A stretch of 64,000 nucleotides of DNA from Bugula neritina (taxonomy: Eukaryota; Bryozoa; Gymnolaemata; Cheilostomatida; Bugulidae): the NCBI GenBank assembly GCA_964035545.1, contig OZ037768.1, forward strand, positions 11,488,741 to 11,552,740, read 5' to 3'. The notes beneath the pieces are model-generated. The model was given only the letters and a program-made list of their open reading frames with translations, made no database searches and was not told the DNA's origin. Made by a program: the position numbers and the translations under genes. Shown piece by piece: positions 25,807-64,000 of this stretch; position 1 is the stretch's first letter; each line of letters begins with the position of its first letter.

Positions 25807-26336
25807 ACCCTCTCAATTCTCTGTACAATTTTTTCATGCTTTGTCAATTTATTATCTATGTAACGTATATGTAGAATTAAATACATAATAAAATAAATAT
25901 GTAAACAGGTAATTTTTATTTGTAATGTTTATTAGTTGAAACATAAGTTAGTTAGCTTGAAAATTCTCATAAATGTGTAGCTACTAGAGCATAAAAACCT
26001 TCACATTATTACCATTTTTCAAGGGGTTTGGTTTATAAGTAAAAGTATGGTATCATGTACACACAATGTACATAATAAAAGTAGATTGCTATATATAACA
26101 ATTTGATCTTCCGTAATGTTTACAACATTCAGTTATAGCATGAGAAAATAATGGAGTATCTAAAATATTTGCATTTAAATGCCATTTCTTTAATATCATT
26201 TAATCAGCATCTCATAAAAGTATCTGTATTTATAATAAAATATATCACGGGTATGCAACTCTTAAACGTCAGCTAATCTATACAGCTTTGAAGATGGACA
26301 TTATTTACATCTCTCAGTGAACAAGTTATTTAGAGT
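25807..26336. other. Convergent 3' region between PSMC5 and RIM
   Basis: Plus-strand AATAAA hexamers at 25887-25892 and 25892-25897 face two minus-strand AATAAA hexamers at about 25914 and 25927. The 3' ends of the two convergent genes may therefore lie very close or overlap. No coding exon is seen. Confidence 0.5.
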
Positions 26337-57773
<31,437 letters not shown>

Positions 57774-59449
57774 TTCTCTGACTGCACAAATTCATGGCAA
57801 GTAATTGGCTTCCCTGAACTGCTAGATGATGTCAGTACTTGAACTACACAAAGCTGTCATGCAATATACAAATGATAAATATTGATTATTATATGAGCAT
57901 GTTTTGCTGTGTTAAAATCAATGGATAGCTACTAAACCGACTGGCTATTCAATGATTACTGCATTTCAAATAGCATCGATTTGGTTTTGTGGCATTCATA
58001 GTAAGGCAACATTTCCAAAAGAAATAAGTTAGATGTCTCTGATTTAATGCAAAACCACTCATTGAGCTTTTTATCTCAAACAATGGCAGGATGGCTTAGG
58101 CCGCAGTACATGCTTTATGAATGATTAGCAAGCTCATACCCAGTGTTTTCTTATACTAGTTGAACACAGTAATTGGTGTACTGCTATAACTTATAAGTGA
58201 CACAGTATGCATACTAGATTTTAAACATTTTGAAACCTTGGAAGCAATTGATAATCTGACAATAATGAATATTGTTCAAATTATTGTGAAAAAAATACTT
58301 ATTCTGCTAAAATCTTTAATTGTTTAGACAGGACATACAGCTGAGCCAACTAATTTCTCAGATGACTGGAGTTTATTGATAGCACCCCATCAACATTTTA
58401 TAGAGCAAAACAACTCCAATTTGTTGATTTTGCTTTCTTGAAATTGTTCAGCGCACGTCATACTTCGAAAAAAAATATGTACAGCTCATGAAAAGCAATA
58501 TGGTTTTCATGAATGTTATAGAGAAAGAGCCCTGAACGTAATATAGCATGCATCTGAGGTTAGGCACCAAAAGACACAGGATATCTTTACATTTGACAGG
58601 AGATCTTAAGTGGTAACAATAACGCCATTGTGTTTTTTAATATCAATTAAAAATTACGAAATCATCTCTTCCCAGTTGCAGACATTCACGCACACATTTG
58701 TAGAATAATCATAATGTTTCAATTTGAAGGTACAATAAATAATTGCGAAATGGCTCAAACAGCGTGGTTGTCCTCTCATTCGCTATCATGGTGAATCGGG
58801 TGCGTAAAAAACAACTACCACGAATAGGGTAGAATAACGGTATAAACGAACAATATTGCTATATAAACTGAGAACCTAGGTTAATTTTTCCACTGATCTC
58901 TTCCACTATTTTCAATCATCTAATCGAAAAGTAGAATGTTGATCGCAATTGCACATACAACGTGATAGAGTGGTTTAACGTTTTAATTTACAATTAATAT
59001 TATTGCCATCGTGGTAAATCAAATAATAAATTTAGATTAAAAGTTCAATATAACTTACGTTCATTATGTTTATTTTATTTTATTGAGTCAAGTGGTTTTT
59101 AAATGTCTTTTGATATGTATTGTGATATTTCTGTTTGTCAAAGGGAAAGTAGTTTTGGATACTCATACTGATACTGATAGTAATACTAATACTCATCAGA
59201 CTCAGTCTGAGTCATCAGGTATCAGATTCAGTGATCAAAGTGAGAGTTCAGACTGAGACTCAGTCATCTAATTGTAAATATAATTTTAATTTAATTTTAA
59301 ATTACCGCCGGCGTCTGTTAGTGTTACAGTGCGAGTGTCAGTGTGAACACTGATACACTTTGACTCTGAGTGTTGCAATTAGGATTACAAATCTTCATCT
59401 TAATCTTTGACTTTCACTTTGGGTTTTGCCATTTACAATCTTGGTCACA
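57774..59449. promoter_or_regulatory. Divergent intergenic region between RIM (-) and DCAF13 (+)
   Basis: About 1.7 kb, AT-rich. A short region of ACTGATACTGATAGT and GACTCAGTCTGAGTCATCAG type repeats lies at about 59155-59270, 180-300 bp upstream of the DCAF13 ATG. No coding exon or clear core promoter element was recognised. Confidence 0.45.
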
Positions 59450-62400
59450 ATGAAAGTAAAGGTTATATCTCGAAATCCTGACGAGTATGTGCGAGAGACG
59501 AAGCAGGACATAAACAAAAGTAAGTGTTGGTTAACAATTCTGTTAACTTCAACTTTTGATTACATTTTGATTTTAATTACTATTACATAAATTTACTGTT
59601 GATAGTAATCAGCAAAAGTATATAAAAATGTTATATTAAACTTGATGTGTCTAGCCTGAATCGCCATTACTTCTTAAGATTATTTTTTATTTTAAGTTAG
59701 CCTTGTAGTAGTATAGAATCTAAATAGAATTCAGTATGTCATTAGAATAAAAGTTTACTCTATTTAATATTATAATTTAAGTTTTGTTGTAGTTTTGTAT
59801 AAATTATTTCATAACCCTGTAAACCTGCATCATTAATGTTTTTAGTACAGCGGAATTTTGATCCATCATTGCATCAATTCACGGCTTCTAGAGAGTATGT
59901 GAGAGCTTTAAATGCTACAAAGTTGGAGCGGGTGTTTGCCAAACCTTTCGTAGGATCACTTGATGGACATGGAGATGGCGTCACGGCAATGATAAGTAGT
60001 CCTGTAGGACTTTCAAAAGTTATCTCAGCAGCCTATAATGGCGAGGTGTGTTGTAATATGGCATGATATACTGTATACTGCAAATTTCCTTGGCATAGTT
60101 TGCTCAAAGTTTTTAAAGCTTATAAACATGATTTTCTTAGCTGTATGACTGTTCAACCTACATGTGCATTTATAGATTATAATGTGGGATTTGCCAACTA
60201 GAAAAGCCATTGCAAAAGTCACTGGGCATCATGGCTGGGTCAGAGGTCTTTGTTATCATCCATCTGGTGAATATTTTTTCTCGGTAAGTCAATATGTTAT
60301 TTGTGTCGAAGTCAGTTCGAGATACAGGTAACATAGTAACTATACAAGTCTATGTGAAATATTTACTCTTTTTTTATTCTCTGCGTTACAGACCTTAGTA
60401 TTGGTAAGCACTCTTACAAGTGTGTTATCTTTAAAATAATTTTAGCCTTTTTCTAGGTTTCGCCATTATTACGAATGTTTTTTTTGTGTAATATACTTAC
60501 ATATTATTTAAATTTCTATTTTAAGAAATGAAGTAGACTAATGATGAGCTGTAATATTTTCTTAACCACTGAAAGTATTCGCTATAATAGTATACTATAA
60601 TAGTACAGTGAATCTCTGCAAGTTTTGTTCTTCTCTGCACACAGTGTGAGTGAGTTTTCTGGTTTGCTGTAGTGTGGTGATGATCAAGTGATAAGGCAAT
60701 GGAGGTCAGAGGTTGACTCTTATGAAGGTTTCACCACAGAGCCCACCCGTTCTATCATTTCCAAGGTTAGTAACAGACTGTTAGACTCATGAAGAAAAGC
60801 GTTTTAAGAGTTTCTAATCTATAGCGCTCCATATATGTATATATTTAGTCAGGCATACGTGATTTATTTCCTTTATAATAATCTTAAACAAAAATGTTCT
60901 AGGCTTGTGATTCCAAGTCCAAATATAAAATTTTATACAAGCTACAATAAAAGTTATAAAAAATATTTCTTATTGTTATAGTTGACCGAGCTAGTCAACA
61001 TCTATGCTTTTTAAGGTACATGCGAAATAATTTTGTTGGATGAGTAATGTTTTTACTAGTTGTATATGTTGTAGAGTATATTGTATGGCATGGACCATCA
61101 TTACAAAAACAATGTGTTTGCTACATGTGGCCAGGACACACATATCTGGGATGAACATAGGAATGAGCCAATTAAACGTTTTCAATGGGGTGTTGACAGT
61201 GTTCAGAGTATCAAATTTAACCCCATCGAAGTATGATGGAATTTAGTACTATTTTATATAGTTAACTTTAATTTGTCATCGTTTTTAAAATAATATTTCA
61301 TTATTATTTCTATAATGTTGCTTTTATTGATAAGTGGTAAAATGTAAGAAAACAAAATATGCTAATATATACAATGCTTTAGTGCTATGTTCTCCTTTGT
61401 TGTAGCATAATTTGCTGGCTGCTTGTGCATCAGACAGAAGTGTTATACTTTATGATACGAGGGAGTCACAACCTATGAGAAAGGTTGTGTTGAAGTTCAA
61501 ATCCAATTCCTTATCTTGGAATCCGATGGAAGCTTATCATTTCGTTGTCGCCAATGAAGATTACAAGTGAGTCTTGTGATATAATTGACAATTGTATTTA
61601 GAGTAGTAAAGCATCAAAATGCAATTTGTTTTTCAACTCATTTTAACATTCTAGCATATTAGTAGTTTAATAACCTTTATATACTTAATATGCTACAGAC
61701 CTGAAATTATTTTAATATGACTGTTTTTTTTAATTTTGCTCTAAAAATTCCTACATTATTTCACTCTGGTTTAGCTGATTGGCTGCATCATTTTACTTGA
61801 TGCCAAATTGTTATGCATTTTGATTTATTTCAAAGTAGTTTCTGTCGAGTCGCAAAAGCAAATACTAAATTTCCTTATTTCTCTGTTTTAGTGCCTACAC
61901 ATTTGATTTCCGGGATTTGTCGGCACCCCTTACGTTGCACCGAGGGCACGTCTCAGCAGGTACTAGTTGGCTCCATGTGTAATATAGCTTGAAACGTGCT
62001 GAGTAAATAAAGATTTCATTCCATCGTATTGATTGTGCAAGAGCAGTGCCAATCTCAAGCTGAATGTTTTTTATGCCAATGGAAAAAAACTATATTAAAT
62101 CTTTCAAGTATTTTGCAGAAGTTCAATTTGATATACTCTCATCCAAGGTTGTAGTACTGTAGTATTATATGTCAGGTTCCTAAACATCGTATACGCCTAT
62201 TCAATTCTATAAAGGAAATCACTATAAAATTTGTTTATTATGATGCGACCAAGGGGGTTAAAATCCAGTTATAGTAGATGTAGTTTTTACTTTTGAATGA
62301 CTATTGAAGTCATTGGTTTGCTTTGAATAATAGAAAGTGAGTTGCATTAAAACAAATAAAAATTTTAGTTCTTTACCTGCTGCCCATTTAGAAAAGTTAC

Positions 62401-63854
62401 TTTCAGTAGTCAGGTAACTCATTGTGGTGTAAAGTATTATGGAAACTTGTCCATTACACTGCTAACTCAGTAACTCGACCCTCACTTTTTATAGTATACT
62501 CCATTTTACTAATATCTTTTGGGTATTATGGAAGTTGGATGTTTGTAAAGCATACTCCACTTCCCTTTTGTATTTCTACTTTAGTGTTGGATGTGGACTA
62601 CTCACCTACTGGTAAGGAGTTTGTCACGGGAGGTTTTGATAGAACTATTAGGATATTTGATCAAGAGCAAAAGTTCAGTAAGGAGGTATATCATACCAAG
62701 AGAATGCAGCTAGTCAAGTGTGTAAGATGGAGTAAAGATAACAAGTACATCCTGTCTGGCAGTGACGAAACCAACATCAGAGTGTGGAAGTCTAGACCAG
62801 CAGAAAAGATTGGTGTCGTACGTTGACAACTTTTAAATTATGTTGTATCTTTTTGTGATGGCAATTATCGAGACAGATGTGATTGTGCTGTGGTTGGTTA
62901 AATGCAAGTGTCTACCGAGATAAAAACTCACTTGGAGAGAATGATAATAAAGTTAGGCAAAATTTTACAATGCAGACCTTGCCCAACTAAAGCATGTTGA
63001 GGCAAAGAGGGATATGCTTTCATCAGGCAAAATAGGGTTTCATTTTTAGAAAGTCAAATTTAATTTACTATTTCAATAATTTTAAATAATTATTGAAAAT
63101 TTGTTGACTATTTACAGATACTCAATATAATTGTTTATTATAATTGTTTTTTGCGAATCAAGTTTGCTACTTTATTATTTGTTAATTTATTATTTTGGTC
63201 AAAGTTATTATCTTTTAGCACTTGATCATCTTAAGAAAGTCAATTATCATCACTTTTTATATCCCCGGAAGTTATAAAAGAAAAACTTCCTATTGATAGT
63301 TTGTGGTACCATGCCTTGGTTACATCAAAGTTGTCACTAAAGAAAGGCAGCATTTTTGTTTATTGGTATTGAATGTCTTTTGGCAGGTACATCCCAGAAT
63401 GAAACATGCCCTAAACTATGGCGAGACGTTGAAAGAGAGGTTTGAAGAGTTCCCACAGATAAAGAGAATAGCCAAGCATCGCCATGTTCCCTACAGAATA
63501 TTCAGACAGCAGATTGAGTTGAAAACCATCATGAAATCTCAGTCTAGGAAGTAAGAGTTTCTACTAAACTGTGACTAATTTGCCATAATAGTGTTGCTTA
63601 TTTATACTGAATCTAATTGTAGTAATGGTTAAGCATGTGATCAATTTATGCTGGGCTCTGTGGGAGATATAAATATTCTGGAATATGTGATTCAGAATTA
63701 TGTTATGCACCAACTTCAACAAACAGTAAAACAGTTTTAATCAAATACTTGTGATCTTTGCAGGGAACGGAATAAGGCTGCCAATGCTAAACGTGGTCAT
63801 AAGGTAGAGATCAAGAAAGCCATCGACAAGGTGGTATTGAGAGAAGATGAATAA
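59450..63854 (+). CDS. DCAF13: DCAF13 / WDSOF1 (yeast Sof1), WD40 protein of U3 snoRNP
   Basis: Ten exons: 59450-59519, 59846-60045, 60176-60283, 60673-60765, 61075-61230, 61406-61566, 61892-61959, 62585-62817, 63387-63550, 63764-63854. They sum to 1,344 nt, 447 residues plus stop (human 445). The start MKVKVISRNPDEYVRETK is typical of the family. A WD40 propeller follows (~60-350), with repeat-end motifs IIMWD, VIRQW, THIWD, IRIFD and IRVWK. The basic C-terminal Sof1 domain contains RFEEFPQIKRIAKHRHVP and ends with a Lys-rich tail. In yeast and human the protein works in 18S rRNA processing in the nucleolus; it is also reported as a DDB1-CUL4 substrate receptor. All junctions are GT-AG and in phase. 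The AATAAA at 63850 overlaps the stop codon. Confidence 0.97.
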
Positions 63855-64000
63855 AAGTAGACCCTCTATGTTTAGGTGTAAATATTTAAGTGCCAATTAA
63901 CGGTTCTCATTCATTACAATGCCATTTACAGGAACAATTTGTAAAACTAAAATATGATTAACACTTGAAGTGGGTTGGCGCAACAAGGCTTGTATGTTAG
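63855..64000. other. 3' flank of DCAF13
   Basis: A short AT-rich stretch with no further coding exon visible before the window ends. Confidence 0.5.

Overview
This window is AT-rich, intron-dense nuclear DNA from an animal. It carries spliced genes for Golgi chondroitin assembly, a 26S proteasome ATPase, a presynaptic active-zone scaffold (RIM) and a nucleolar WD40 protein. It also carries tRNA-derived SINEs, a MITE-like element and long simple-repeat tracts inside introns. The RIM gene places it in Metazoa. The gene structures and SINEs suggest an invertebrate, possibly lophotrochozoan, but the sequence alone does not settle the phylum.

Layout. (1) 1-3148 (+): the last four exons of an unrecognised acidic, Ser/Asn-rich protein, with a 344-bp MITE in one intron. 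(2) 4585-18277 (-): two tandem seven-exon genes related to chondroitin polymerizing factor (CHPF/CHPF2), encoding 727 and 716 residues. They have the same seven-exon structure with matching intron phases, but near-identity is confined to two exon patches. (3) 18857-25806 (+): the 26S proteasome ATPase Rpt6 (PSMC5), 11 exons, 413 residues, divergent from the upstream CHPF copy. (4) 26337-57773 (-): one 31-exon RIM gene, about 1,734 residues, running from the Rab3-binding helix and zinc finger through PDZ, C2A and a RIM-BP-binding motif to C2B; it converges on PSMC5. (5) 59450-63854 (+): DCAF13/Sof1, 10 exons, 447 residues, divergent from RIM.

Exon joins were set by hand from splice consensus, reading phase and protein similarity. 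All complete models sum to whole codons. I see no operon, phage, CRISPR or bacterial content. The genes belong to separate pathways, so the grouping looks like ordinary metazoan neighbourhood, apart from the CHPF tandem pair.

The more unusual signals are exon-limited homogenisation between the CHPF paralogs, a probable GC-AG intron in the RIM zinc finger, a 17-bp minisatellite whose last unit supplies a PSMC5 3' splice site, a hairpin that folds a CHPF splice acceptor, tail-to-tail inverted tRNA-derived SINEs in a PSMC5 intron, and a palindromic nuclear-receptor half-site pair upstream of one CHPF copy.
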